A DNA stretch of 64,000 bases from Petrolisthes cinctipes (Eukaryota; Arthropoda; Malacostraca; Decapoda; Porcellanidae), in contig JAWQEG010001376.1 of assembly GCA_033782935.1 (NCBI GenBank), positions 372,001 through 436,000 of the forward strand, in the 5' to 3' direction. Under the pieces are notes generated by a model. That model had not been told where the DNA came from. It saw nothing but the letters and a program-made list of their open reading frames with translations, and ran no database searches. The position numbers and the translations under genes are program-made. Below are positions 11,145 through 21,712 of the stretch, one piece after another (the stretch's first letter is position 1; each line of letters starts with the position of its first letter).

Positions 11145-11158
11145 TCTCATAATAATAA

Positions 11159-11189
<31 letters not shown>

Positions 11190-11194
11190 AATAA
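11145..11194 (+). repeat. (AAT)n microsatellite
   Basis: It lies directly beside a short inverted copy (11195-11250) of the 5' part of the Penelope-like element found at 13739-13800. Confidence 0.85.
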
Positions 11195-11323
11195 TACAGG
11201 TTTTGTTGAAGATAACTGCGAGTTCTGCGCTGTTTATTTTGTAGCAAATCTTTTCTAATTTACGAATAATTTTCTTAATATTGCTGGGGAGATGGAAAAG
11301 CAAATTACCAAGAGAGTTTATTG

Positions 11324-11366
11324 GCCTGACGTTTCGGCTTTCTCTAAAAGCCATTCTCAAAGGAAT
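11324..11366 (-). ncRNA. Hammerhead-ribozyme-like relic of Penelope-like element
   Basis: The minus strand reads GGCTTTTAGAGAAAGCCGAA followed by ACGTC: a stem II hairpin followed by GAAAC-GTC. Penelope-like elements are known to carry hammerhead motifs in their terminal repeats. The catalytic CUGAUGA box is degenerate here (about CTTTGAGA precedes the stem), so cleavage activity is unlikely. Position beside the Penelope-like ORF supports the reading. Confidence 0.5.
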
Positions 11367-11427
11367 GAGTGTCTTACAGGTAACAGATATATTTATAGTC
11401 CCTGAGTAAATGTACTGCTGTGCATAC

Positions 11428-11624
11428 TGCGCCCTGATTGGCTGTTAGCAGTCCCGCTGGATTATGTGCGTACTGCGCCCTGATAATAATAATAATAATA
11501 ATAATAATACTAATAGTTACAACAACAGCAATAATAATAATAATAACAATAATAATTATTACAATAATAATAATAACAACAATAATAATACTGCGCCCTG
11601 ATTGGCTGTTAGCAGTCCCGCTTG
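11428..11624 (+). repeat. Repeated 3' tail units flanking (AAT/AAC)n
   Basis: 'tactgcgccctgattggctg' followed by 'ttagcagtcccgct' occurs at 11428 and again at 11590, with a shorter tactgcgccctgat at 11470. An impure AAT/AAC microsatellite (11482-11590) lies between. These look like duplicated tail pieces of the Penelope-like element. Confidence 0.7.
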
Positions 11625-11632
11625 ATCCCGTG

Positions 11633-13814
11633 TCACCTCTGGCTTGACCCACGTTGTTGTAGCCTGGCGGAGCGCCTGATTGGGAGATCTGGGTCTGGGT
11701 TAGCTGGGTTTTCTGGTGGTCTTACAGGGATACCTACAGCTACCGGGTCTTGAGTGGGTGTGGGTCGGTTTCGCCTGATGTTAGTAGGTAGTAAAAGAGT
11801 CTCTTGAGTAACGTTGAGAGAAGGTTTTAATTTCAAAATATGTAGAGCTTCTCTCAACCTTAGTCGACGACTGTCATCGTCAGTATCAATAATTGATGTG
11901 CATTGTAGTAGTTGCGGTCTCAGTAGGTTACCATGGGCGCTCACATAGTGCTGGTAGAAGTTACCCTCCTTCAGGTGAACAGATAACCTCTTCGAAAGAC
12001 GAGTAGTGGTCATACCAACGTTAGAATGGCTACATCCATTCGCTGGGCATATAATTTGGTAGACCACCCCATGCCTCTTCAAAGGGTCACCGTCAGTCCG
12101 AGGAGAGTTGTTCATCAGCAACTGGGACGTCTTCTTGTTCTTGTAATAGATGATTAGATCAATCACAGACTCAGGGTTCGTTACTGCAACATGGTTATTA
12201 ATTATGTTCCGAAGAGCAGCTTCATCTTGTTGATAATTCTTATGCATAAAATTTCTGTAAAATAACTTTATTTTCTTTCTACCATCATCAGGTCTGTCCT
12301 CCTGGGCGTACAACTGGTCCATGGTGCGTCTGGTCAAACGTTGGATATCTTTATTAGAGTAGCCATTATCCACCAGCTGTTGGGCCACGAAATCGAGTTC
12401 TTGGTGAACAGTATTCCACGTTGAACAGTGCGTAAGGGCCCGTTTGACGTATGCAGTCACCACTGTAGACTTAAACCTTGTTGGGCATTCACTATCACCA
12501 TTCAGACAGAGGCCAATGTTGGTAGGTTTACGGTAGACTGTAGTAGAAAATCGATCCTGAGTCTTGGTGACCTTCACATCAAGAAAAGGTATTGTGTTCT
12601 CACGGGAAAGTTCACAGGTAAACCTGAGAACTGAACATTCTTCAAAGGTATGTCTGACTGAGTCTAGTAAGACTTGTGTCTCAGCAACCACAAAGGTGTC
12701 ATCAATATAACGGTGATAGGCTATAGGGTGTGGAATACGCTGGAACACTCTCTGCTCAACAAACCCCATGTATGTGTTGGCAAAGAGGACCCCGAGTGGG
12801 GGCCCCATGGCAACACCATCAATCTGTTTCCACAGGTTGCCTCGCTGGTCACGGAATGGGGCCTCCTTGGTACACACCTGGAGAAGTCTATGTAGTGAGT
12901 TCTCAGGTATATCCAGCTGTGGGGTGTTCTCACTCCTGTAGATGTGGTCCAGCAGTAGGTTGATGGGCTTATCCACGGGAACATTAGTGAAGAGACTCTC
13001 CACATCCAACGAAGCCACTACACCTGCATGAGGAGCAGTAGTGATTGATTGTAGAAAGTCTGTTGATGATTTCAGGCAGTACTGGTCTGGGACAAAAGGG
13101 GTCAGGATACGGTTTAAGGTCTTCGCCAGTTTGTATGTCGGAGTTGGGCATTGGCTGATAATGGGTCTAAGAGGGTTATCAGGTTTGTGGGTTTTGACAT
13201 TGCCATAGATATAGCCAGCATCAAAGTCACCACTAATCTTAGGTAGATGAGTAGCACCTCTGACAGCATTGATAGTGCTAATAATGGTGTTCACCTCCCT
13301 CTTAATGTCTTCTATCGGGTTTCTAGTCACTCGTTGAAATTTCTGGGTGTCGTGGAGTATATTGTCCAATTTGGTGAGGTATTCTTCTTGGCTGATGAGG
13401 ACAAAGGCAGCAGTCTTGTCAGCCCTCCGGATGACTATTCCTTCTCTCTGTCGAAGCTCTCTAGCAGCACGTCTCAGTCTTGGGGTGAGAATGTGGCTAC
13501 GGTAGTTGCCACGATCCTGCAGGGCCTCAGCGAGCAGAAGGGGTTGTAGTTCCTCCGTGGTGGTGACAGTTCCCTGGTTATCAAGTAATAAGATGGAATC
13601 AAGTAGTGATTCGATCTCAATCCTCTTATCCATTTCCTTGGGTTTCTCGACAACATGGCAATTAAGCCCAAGTTGGAGAATCTCATCTTCTTCACGGGTA
13701 GGTTGATAGTCTGTCAGATTGATGTAAGAACAATCTTTCTTCTTTTTGCTACAAACAGCGCAGAGCTCGCAGTTATCTTCAACAAAACCTGTATTAAAGA
13801 GGGTTTCCTTCCCA

Positions 13815-13815
<1 letters not shown>
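11633..13815 (-). CDS. Penelope-like element reverse transcriptase with GIY-YIG-type C terminus
   Basis: An open frame of about 725 codons encodes a retroelement polyprotein. Reverse transcriptase blocks in order: YGNVKTHKPDNPLRPIIS, SLDVESLFTNVPVD, GVAMGPPLGVLFANTY and YHRYIDDTFVV (catalytic YIDD at 12699-12710). The C-terminal endonuclease has GVVYQIICPANGCSHSNVGM: the first half fits GIY, but Asn replaces the Tyr of YIG; a Cys pair lies between them as in Penelope-like elements. The upstream block NLTDYQPTREEDEILQLGLN is typical of the family's N-terminal region. The reading frame runs further upstream through a microsatellite as poly-Leu; that part is not real, so the true N terminus is missing. 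The RT core has no stop codons, so this copy is fairly young. Confidence 0.9.
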
Positions 13816-13861
<46 letters not shown>

Positions 13862-13907
13862 TAATAATAATAATAACAATAATAATAATAACAACAACAA
13901 CAACAAT

Positions 13908-13940
<33 letters not shown>

Positions 13941-13952
13941 AATAATAATATT
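13814..13952 (+). repeat. (AAT)n/(AAC)n compound microsatellite
   Basis: About 140 bp of AAT passing into AAC triplets truncates the 5' end of the Penelope-like ORF. AAT tracts lie at both ends of this element. Confidence 0.95.
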
Positions 13953-14015
13953 ATTTTGTCACATTACTTTTAGTATCAAGTATTTCAACGGGTCAAAATA
14001 TTATATAACGTTGAA

Positions 14016-14200
14016 TTAAGGTGATAGTAAAGTACTGGTAATTCTGGATCAACTAATTATTCCTCCAAACTATTCCAAGTAACAACAGACCATCATCATT
14101 ATTATTGTTTATTTTTGGTGCTGCTGTTTTCTGGCATACTACGGAGGAATTCAAGGTGCTACAATGTTACAAAGTATTGTATACTGTACTGTCCCCTTAA
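14016..14200. mobile_element. TTAA-flanked MITE (family T, copy 1)
   Basis: It starts TTAAGGTGATAGTAAAG and ends ATACTGTACTGTCCCCTTAA, with 'cctccaaactattcc' and 'atactacggaggaattcaag' inside. TTAA on both sides suggests a piggyBac-type target. Other copies lie at 21544, 31696, 33179 and, truncated, 36762. Confidence 0.75.
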
Positions 14201-14226
14201 TGAGCTGCCACTGATTATTTTCACCC

Positions 14227-14257
14227 TAATAATAATAATAATAATAATAATAATATC
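14227..14257 (+). repeat. (AAT)n microsatellite
   Basis: A short pure AAT tract. Confidence 0.85.
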
Positions 14258-14380
14258 ATGTTGGAAGGTTGACCTCTGGAATTCAGTGGCTGGTAATAAT
14301 AAAAGTTGAAAAATTGGTCCAAGTTTAATCGGCTTCCCTGTATTGCTTTCCACGGCACTCAACTGTAAACACCAGACTAA

Positions 14381-15085
14381 TGTGTATGTGTTCCTAGATG
14401 ACTGTGTGTGTGTTTGTGTGTGTTCCTAGATGACTGAGTGTGTGTGTGTTCCTAGATGACTGTATGTATGTGTATGTTTCTAGATGACTGTATGTATGTG
14501 TGTGTTCCTAGATAACTGTATGTATGTGTGTGTTTCTAGATGAATGAGAGTGTATGTGTGTGTGTGTTCCTAGATGACTGAGTGTGTGTGTGTGTGTTCC
14601 TAGATGACAGTATGTGTGTGTGTTCCTAGATGACTGAGTGTATGTGTGTGTGTTCCTAGATGACTGAGTGTGCGTGTGTTCCTAGATGACTGAGTGTGTG
14701 TGTGTTCCTAGATGACTGAGTGTGTGTGTGTTCCTAGATGACTGAGTGTGTGTGTGTTCCTAGATGACTGAGTGTGTGTGTGTTCCTAGATGACTGAGTG
14801 TGTGTGTTCTTAGATGACTGAGTGTGTGTGTGTTCCTAGATGACTGAGTGTGTGTGTTCCTAGATGACTGAGTGTGTGTGTGTATGTTCCTAGATGACTG
14901 AGTGTGTGTGTGTGTGTTCCTAGATGACTGAGTGTGTGTGTGTGTGTTCCTAGATGACTGAGTGTGTGTGTGTGTACGTGTGTGTGTTCCTAGATGACTG
15001 AGTGTGTGTGTGTGTTCCTAGATGACTGAGTGTGTGTGTGTGTGTGTGTGTATGTGTATTCCTAGATGACTGAGTGTGTGTATAG
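14381..15085 (+). repeat. Minisatellite of 'ttcctagatgactgag(tg)n' units
   Basis: About 25 tandem units of a fixed 16-bp core (ttcctagatgactgag) are separated by TG tracts of variable length, giving unit lengths of roughly 24-44 bp. Early units diverge (gactgtatg); central units are nearly identical, suggesting recent expansion from the middle. Confidence 0.95.
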
Positions 15086-15562
15086 GTGAGTCAAGGCAAT
15101 ATTGTTCATGTCACAGCTTCTACCTCACCTGGTGTTCACTAAGACGTGTGACTGTGTTACAACACCGATGTACAGCTCCGGACAGATCAAGGGACCCCAC
15201 CTCTTCCACCAGCTACTTGGTGTGAGCCTCAGTGGATCTGGTATCACTGGCAGGTGGAGGGGGGGAGGGGAGAAATGTGGGCGGAGTTATATAGGGGGTA
15301 ATATGGAGGCGTTACCAATGTTGAGCCATCCAGAAATTTGAATCCCGAACCACTTGTGATCATGGATGTGAACCACTCACTGGAAGGTGGTAGGAGGGGT
15401 TGGGTTGAGGAGAGGGTGTAAAGCTTCACAAGTGATCGAGTAGTAGTATTATATATGGAGAGAATTATTGGATCAAGTAGCTAAAGATTATAAACGAACA
15501 AAGCCGACTGTCGCCTTTATTATGTTTTCTTCTGTAATCTAAATCCAACTCTGATGCTACAT

Positions 15563-16560
15563 TCTATAGGATATTATTTATTATTTGAAATTAATCCAGA
15601 TTTTACGTAATACAATTCACACGACACCATTATTTTATGATTAATATATCAAGCCATGCACCACCTACACAGTGTTGAAATAAATTTCAAGTAAATCCTT
15701 TATCGTTACCCTGTATTATTCACGACATTTTCTAAGAAACTTTTAGTGTGTAACTGGTTACCAAAGGATAATAGTTATATAGTGTAAGTTAATCTTTACC
15801 CAATAACCACTCCATCTGCTCTCCCCCACCCCATCCTCCCTTATTCCATTCGCTGTTTCCTCTCCCTCCTTCCCAGCAATCCTTTACTCTCCATCTTACC
15901 ACCATCACCAACATTCTGTGTGTTGCTGCATAATCTGTTAATGCGCAAACAAGACCAGAATAGAAATAAAAGTGATATTTGGTATGCAAATACAATCCGT
16001 TATATATGACGAATATATTTATTACCCTTATTTATTTATCTGAGGTCAACATTCAGACGCCGGTGTAAGTGAACCAATCACAAGATTTAGAGGATATTGT
16101 GTCAGCACTAATGTTATTACTAATTAAAACAGGGAAAAATTGAAATAAGACATTTATTGGTTATTGTTTACATGACTTGTCAGTTTAGGTGAAAACTCCA
16201 CAAGTCCTCGTTACGAAGCCTTCCACACCCATAACCCAACTGTGACTGTATAGGCACCACACTGTAAATGATGAACACGTTATATGTATAGTTGTTGTTA
16301 TTAATTGGTGTCATACAATTATAATACCTGTTAACTTAATATAACCTCAAGTTTTTACTTCGACCTCACGTTTGCATTAAGCATGTGTATTTTTTTTTGT
16401 TTTTTTTTATCATTATCACCTGGATATGTATTGCTTTAGACCCTTAGCCACGATGAGATACAGTGTATACACTATTTATATACGGTACACTTCTTTGAAC
16501 ACATTAAGGCTTGAAATACTGTAGATTACATATTTCATGTTCTTACTCATCAAATTGTTA
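15563..16560. other. Interior of TA-flanked element, no gene
   Basis: AT-rich sequence with a pyrimidine-rich block at 15810-15900; no reading frame or repeat recognised. Confidence 0.5.
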
Positions 16561-16880
16561 CTAGTATCGTGTCCAGCCACCCTCCTTCTCAATGACAGCC
16601 TGCAGTCGCTCGGGCATTGAGGCACCATGCCTTCTCACTATATCGGGTTTTCCCCGAAAAATCTCCCACTGTGCTCTGGTGTGCCGTAACAACTCTGCTG
16701 TGGTTCTCTCTCGTTCCGGCTCCCACGTGTTAACAATAGAACCCCATAGATTTTCTATGGGGTTCATATCACAGTTCTAACTAGACCAATCTATCACCTG
16801 CAAATTATCTTGAGCAGCAAACCATTCTTGAACTATCCTGGCCATATGGATAGGGCATCGGTCGTGTTTAGGACAGATGA
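16561..16880 (-). pseudogene. Tc1-like transposase, C-terminal third
   Basis: The minus strand reads HDRCPIHMARIVQEW, QDNLQVIDWSS, an in-frame TAG, then NCDMNPIENLWGSI and a basic tail ending in GGWTRY. The HD and NPIENLW motifs carry the second Asp and the final Glu of the DDE triad. The nonsense codon and the loss of the middle of the gene make it inactive. The N-terminal third lies at 18113-18367 on the other strand. Confidence 0.85.
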
Positions 16881-18112
16881 GGGCGAGTAGTTGAAAAGAA
16901 ATTAAAAACAATTAGTATATCTGCTTCATTATATTGCATTTGATCTATTAAATAAAGAACACTGTCTATTGTTCACCCCTGTAGAGAGATACTGATTATT
17001 ATCATTTGGATATTAAGCAACAAATAACGGAGCCGAGACAATCCCTTTACTGTCTTCAGCTCTCCCTGTATTCTTTTCGCCCCTCATGCTGGCAGTCCCC
17101 CTCTTTATCTCCTTTTCTCGCTGTAAAATAAATAAACTTATGCCTATATCTTTCAAGTAACTGGCAACCTCACACAACCTCCTCTCACTTGTCTTCTCTC
17201 TCTCACACTCCCCCTTCCTTCCTTGCCTTCTGTAGTATTCTTTATCTTTTCTTTATCATATTTTTAACCTTCTCATTCGTTCTTTCAAAGTTTTAATCAC
17301 ATAGGCCTTTCTCCCTTATCACCTATAGTGCTTCAAATTTATGCAAGCGAAATGCTGCTGCTGGGATAATATGGTTAATACCGTTTTGGTTCTTTGTATT
17401 CTGTGGATTTACAAAACAACTAGAAATTCATAGCGAAGGATATGATAATAGTTATGTAGAACAAGTGTTGGCAGATACACATTCTTGACGGGATAATCCC
17501 AGCCACAGCATTTCGCCTTCTTAAAACAGAAGGACTATAGGTTTCATGCATTGCCATTTGCCAGTCTGTTGCTAGTCAGAATATTAACTTGTTAAACCAT
17601 TTTGCAGGAAAGAGAAATATATTTTTTTTAAGTTACTTATGGGCATTATTTAGATATATTAACTTACTTTTACTTACGTCCAGCATTACTGTGCAGAACA
17701 TGTGACACAATAAGGACCACAAGGACAGTAATGGTGGTCAACGTGATTCTCATTAATCTCTCTATATGCTACTGAAAACAATGTTTTATGCTCAACTACA
17801 GAATTATGTTCTCAGCATGATAATGATAGCCAAAGATAATGAAAACAATATAAACAAATTAACATTTATTGAACAACAAATATGCTTATGCCTCGGTGCT
17901 ACTGTTTCAAGGGAGTAACCAGCCCACACTGAATCACATGGAACCTGAAAAGTTTGAATACAAGATCAATTATATATATATAAATACAATACCATATTAT
18001 ATCTGTTTGTCTATCTACGTCTTTGTGTATATGGCACTTTTATTAATATTCATGATCAGCACTGTGAAATATAAATTTAAATTTATTTGGCAAAGCAGAG
18101 GACACTGACTAG
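16881..18112. other. Interior of TA-flanked element, centre-like segment
   Basis: 16881-17345 matches the centre of the palindromic copies ('aagtaactggcaacct', 'cataggcctttctcccttat'). 17347-17518 has an inverted pair, gcgaaatgctgctgctggg / cccagccacagcatttcgc. The remainder to 18112 is AT-rich with no recognisable gene. Confidence 0.55.
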
Positions 18113-18367
18113 TATGGCAACCTACCATACGGAAGACCTCCACGTTGCACTACACACCGCAGAAGCCGATGCACAGACCTTGCTGTCAGCGAGAGGACCA
18201 TCAGGAGAGTGTTGCACGAAGCGGGGGTGCATCACCGGACTCCAGCAAACAAGGAATTTTTGACTGACCAACATCGCGAGGGAAGGCTACGGTTTGCCCA
18301 ACAATATGTTGACAAGCCAGAGGAGTTTTGGAAGAGAGTGATCTGGACGGATGAGAAAACCTTCTCA
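18113..18367 (+). pseudogene. Tc1-like transposase, N-terminal fragment
   Basis: The plus strand reads SERTIRRVLHEAGVHHRTP, an NKEFLTDQHREGRLRFAQ helix region and FWKRVIWTDEKTF, the first catalytic Asp block. It stops at the inner edge of the right arm. The C-terminal third is 1.2 kb away in reverse orientation, so an inversion with loss of the middle has occurred. Confidence 0.85.
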
Positions 18368-18765
18368 TGTAGCATCAGAGTTGGATTTAGATTACAGAAG
18401 AAAACATAATAAAGGCGACAGTCGGCTTTGTTCGTTTATAATCTTTAGCTACTTGATCCAATAATTCTCTCCATATATAATACTACTACTCGATCACTTG
18501 TGAAGCTTTACACCCTCTCCTCAACCCAACCCCTCCTACCACCTTCCAGTGAGTGGTTCACATCCATGATCACAAGTGGTTCGGGATTCAAATTTCTGGA
18601 TGGCTCAACATTGGTAACGCCTCCACATTAACCCCCTATATAACTCCGCCCACATTTCTCCCCTCCCCCCCTCCACCTGCCAGTGATACCAGATCCACTG
18701 AGGCTCACACCAAGTAGCTGGTGGAAGAGGTGGGGTCCCTTGATCTGTCCGGAGCTGTACAGGTA

Positions 18766-19848
18766 CACTCGCGCACCACAATCTCTAGCCCACCTGAGTT
18801 TGGGGCAGCGATATGGTTCGGATCTTTTCTGGACGACAGCCCACTGAAACTATCACAAGGTCAGACCCGCACCAACAGAAATGCTTCGAAAAATTGAAAA
18901 GGGGTCTGACTCACTGTGTCATGTTAACCTTATATACAACTCTTTCTGTGGTTATACTATACAATAGTAGTTTGGCTGCAAACATCAATATATTTCTTTA
19001 CTGCATTTTAATTCCTCAAATATTTGCATGAAAGAGGGACACAAAAGAATATACTAATAAGCTTTCAAGAATTACAATTAAAACGAAGCACTTCCATACC
19101 ACCCAGTGAACACACAGGTATTCAGTGTGTGTGTGTGTGTGTGTAGCCTACTGTAACATCAAGATTCTTCCTCAGAAATTGTTTCCTTAACGTGATTAAT
19201 CTTATGTATTTTGTATAATTATCTAGAACGATTTTTTTTTTTTTTTTTTAAAGTTCATTTTGATGATAGTGACTCGTCCTGAAGCTCAGTGTTTTCCTCA
19301 AACTCATTGTTCATTCTTTCAGTCATTCTGCCGTGTGTGATCTGATTAAAATGGCGTTGCTTTTCAGATGTTATTTATTACTTCACATTAAATACAATCG
19401 ACATTGTTGTATAGGCCGAGCGTTTGATAACGAGATAACACCGTATTTGTATGACAATGGCATGCAGTGAAATTTAACTTTTATATCAATATGCAGTAAT
19501 TAGAGTCCCCTATGTATCCATGATTTGGCTGATTAACATTAACAAAAGTAAGGTGAGATTAACATGAAAATGAACATGAAGAATATTGCGTGTGTGACCC
19601 CGAAACACCAGCAGTGTGTCTCCTCTCCTTATGAAAAGATGGAATTATTGTAAGATAATATTAAAAACGTATACAATGTTATTGATAAATGTGTAGGAAA
19701 TTGTTGTTTGTTATAGCTCTATATTGTATATGTTTTAAATTGTGTTTGGTCATCCTTACATTATTGGTCACTATGTTGCGGTGGAACCATCATTATTTTT
19801 AGCCACTGTGCTTAGACGGCCACATAGGTGAACAGATATTGTCTGATG

Positions 19849-19907
<59 letters not shown>

Positions 19908-20279
19908 ATAGACAAACGCTCGTGTGCGCCGAATAAACCTCTGAGTTCACTTGCTGATTTGAAGTGTGTTGTTTAGTTAGTAATTTCATGAATCCTCTGG
20001 TAATATTCTTTCGTGTGCTGGTTCATTATAAATTATGGGGATAGTATATTGCAATAATTATATACATAAATGTCATTCACACAGCCAAAATATGATTGCG
20101 TAGCCTTAAAAAACAATTAATTATACATGTCAAACAGGGAGTCAAACTTGTATCGGTTCGAAACGTATGTTCGTGCTTGTGTGGCATCTTAATCGTTTGA
20201 GTGGGCTGTCGTCCAGAAAGGATCTGAGCCATATCTCCAGCCCAAACTCAGGTGGGCTAGAGACTGTGGTGCGCGAGTG
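18766..20279. mobile_element. Second TA-flanked element with about 85-bp TIRs
   Basis: CACTCGCGCACCACAATCTC at 18766 onward is repeated inverted up to 20279, with 'tagcccacctgagtttggg' and 'ttctggacgacagcccact' in both. TA lies on each side (18764-18765, 20280-20281). It abuts the preceding element with only a few bases between. The interior is AT-rich and non-coding, so it is a non-autonomous Tc1/mariner-type element. Confidence 0.8.
19855..19905 (+). repeat. (CT)n microsatellite
   Basis: About 50 bp of CT inside the second TA-flanked element. Confidence 0.95.
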
Positions 20280-20283
20280 TACA

Positions 20284-20352
20284 ACACACACACACACACC
20301 ATATTTCTCTATGTAGCCTCACGCATACACACACACACACACACACACACAT
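20284..20352 (+). repeat. (AC)n tracts
   Basis: Two AC runs separated by 'catatttctctatgtagcc', just beyond the TA-flanked element. Confidence 0.9.
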
Positions 20353-20402
20353 GTATATTTTCAGCATTTGGCTGCATACATCAAATAAATCGTTTATTAT
20401 TA

Positions 20403-20591
20403 TTATGGCTAGCACAGTGGTAGAGTGCACGTCTGCAGTCTCTGTGGTCCAGCATTCGGTCCTTGCTCGGCACACTGTAAAAAATCTTTCACTGATGCCA
20501 GAGGTTACCACCCCTGTGAGAAGGGGGTTGGGGGTTTGAGTCAGCTGTCTGAGGTCTTCCTGCTTACACAGCCATACTATCATCATCATTG
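20403..20591 (+). mobile_element. tRNA-derived SINE
   Basis: 'ggctagcacagtggtagagtg' fits the tRNA A box (TRGCNNAGTGG) and 'agcattcggtcctt', about 45 bp on, resembles a B box. A non-tRNA body follows and it ends in a CATCATCATT tail. Such RNA polymerase III promoters are diagnostic of SINEs; the body family is not known to me. Confidence 0.65.
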
Positions 20592-21543
20592 CAGGGTTGC
20601 CGTTTTGTAGAATTTTGCTGAGAAACGTAGAAAAATAGCGACATCTGGCAACTGATCGTAGAATTTTTTTCCACATCCACACTCGGCACAGAAACCACAT
20701 TAAAAACTAAACATAAAATTTGTAAAAACTGACCTTACATGAATGGAAATAAATAGTGATAACAGATGATGTTTTTTATCGTCAAATAAGTCCTTAAAAT
20801 TATATTTAGCACTAATTAGAATGGACTTTTCGGGTTCTTCTGTGTGTAGAATTTTTTTCTACAAAATTAAATTAAGCATTTTCATGGCAAAGCAGCATAA
20901 AAATATTTGTTTAACTATTTTTACAAATTCTTTAGGGTATGGAATTGCATTGTACTTACAAATTCCTTAATAACATATTAATTATGAACCAATTTATGTC
21001 AAATCAAGACAGATACTGTAAACAGATTTGAAGCAGATGTCAGTTCTCTGGGTGCATTCACATTGAAGACATCATCCAAGGTGCTCCAGAGCTACAATAC
21101 GAACTATAGATATCTCGCGACATCTTTCCCTCAAACTCCGGTAAGTGTTAATACGTAAACATTACCTTTGGATTGAAAATTTTAACTTTTTACGAGTGTA
21201 AGGAAAATAGAGAAGTTATCCATTGCAAACATTTAACAGATTATACGGCACTTAACAGAAAATGGGATACCTTCCTATAACTTTTGTAAATTGACATATT
21301 TGATATTTGATATTTTCAGATTGAAATGGCTGGTAAACGGAAACTAAGGGATGAATGGTTACACATGGACGATTTTAGACCATGGCTAGAAAAAGTAGAT
21401 GGAGATCCAACCAAAGCCTACTGTAACAAATGCCAAAAGACGATTTCTGGGGATCTTACAGAAATAAAGCGTCACAAGGTAAGGCAACCTTTTCATTTAA
21501 TCATAGGTTAAAAGAACCAATCATGGCATATTGTGAAAAAGAA

Positions 21544-21712
21544 TTAAGGGGGTACATAGTACACTGTGTTTGGTGGTACATCTGGGGCAACTGATTATTC
21601 CTAACTATTGCAAGCAACAGATCACCATTATATTTACTCATTGGCCCCATTTTCCAACATACTTTGGAGGAATCAAGGCACTCTAATATAGAAAATGCAT
21701 ACTATCCCTTAA
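21544..21712. mobile_element. TTAA-flanked MITE (family T, copy 2)
   Basis: TTAAGGGGGTACATAGTAC at the left and GCATACTATCCCTTAA at the right, with 'catactttggaggaatcaag' inside. It lies in the intron of hAT relic A and its right TTAA is also the left TTAA of the next element. Confidence 0.75.

Larger units (their letters stand above)
15173..18757. mobile_element. TA-flanked element with 390-bp inverted arms (copy 3)
   Basis: Arms 15173-15562 and 18368-18757 are near-identical inverted repeats beginning CAGCTCCGGACAGATCAAGG, each next to a TA (15171-15172 and 18758-18759), the Tc1/mariner target duplication. The arms contain 'cctatataactccgcccac', a TATA-like motif. The interior holds two opposed pieces of a Tc1 transposase and 16875-17345, related to the centre of the palindromic copies at 2190 and 58811. 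The arms differ from the 58.8-kb copy beyond the outer 190 bp or so, so this is a sister subfamily. Confidence 0.8.

Noticed and set aside
13816..13939. Poly-Leu N terminus of the Penelope-like ORF as a signal peptide or membrane domain
   Set aside because: It is a translation of the (AAT)n/(AAC)n microsatellite, not conserved coding sequence.
14381..15085. CRISPR-like array of regular repeats
   Set aside because: Spacers are simple TG tracts, units are tandem, and the genome is eukaryotic; it is a minisatellite.
15173..15562. Interpretation of the 390-bp arms as LTRs (TG...CA-like ends, TATA)
   Set aside because: The arms are inverted rather than direct, are bounded by TA, and enclose Tc1 transposase remnants, all pointing to a DNA element.
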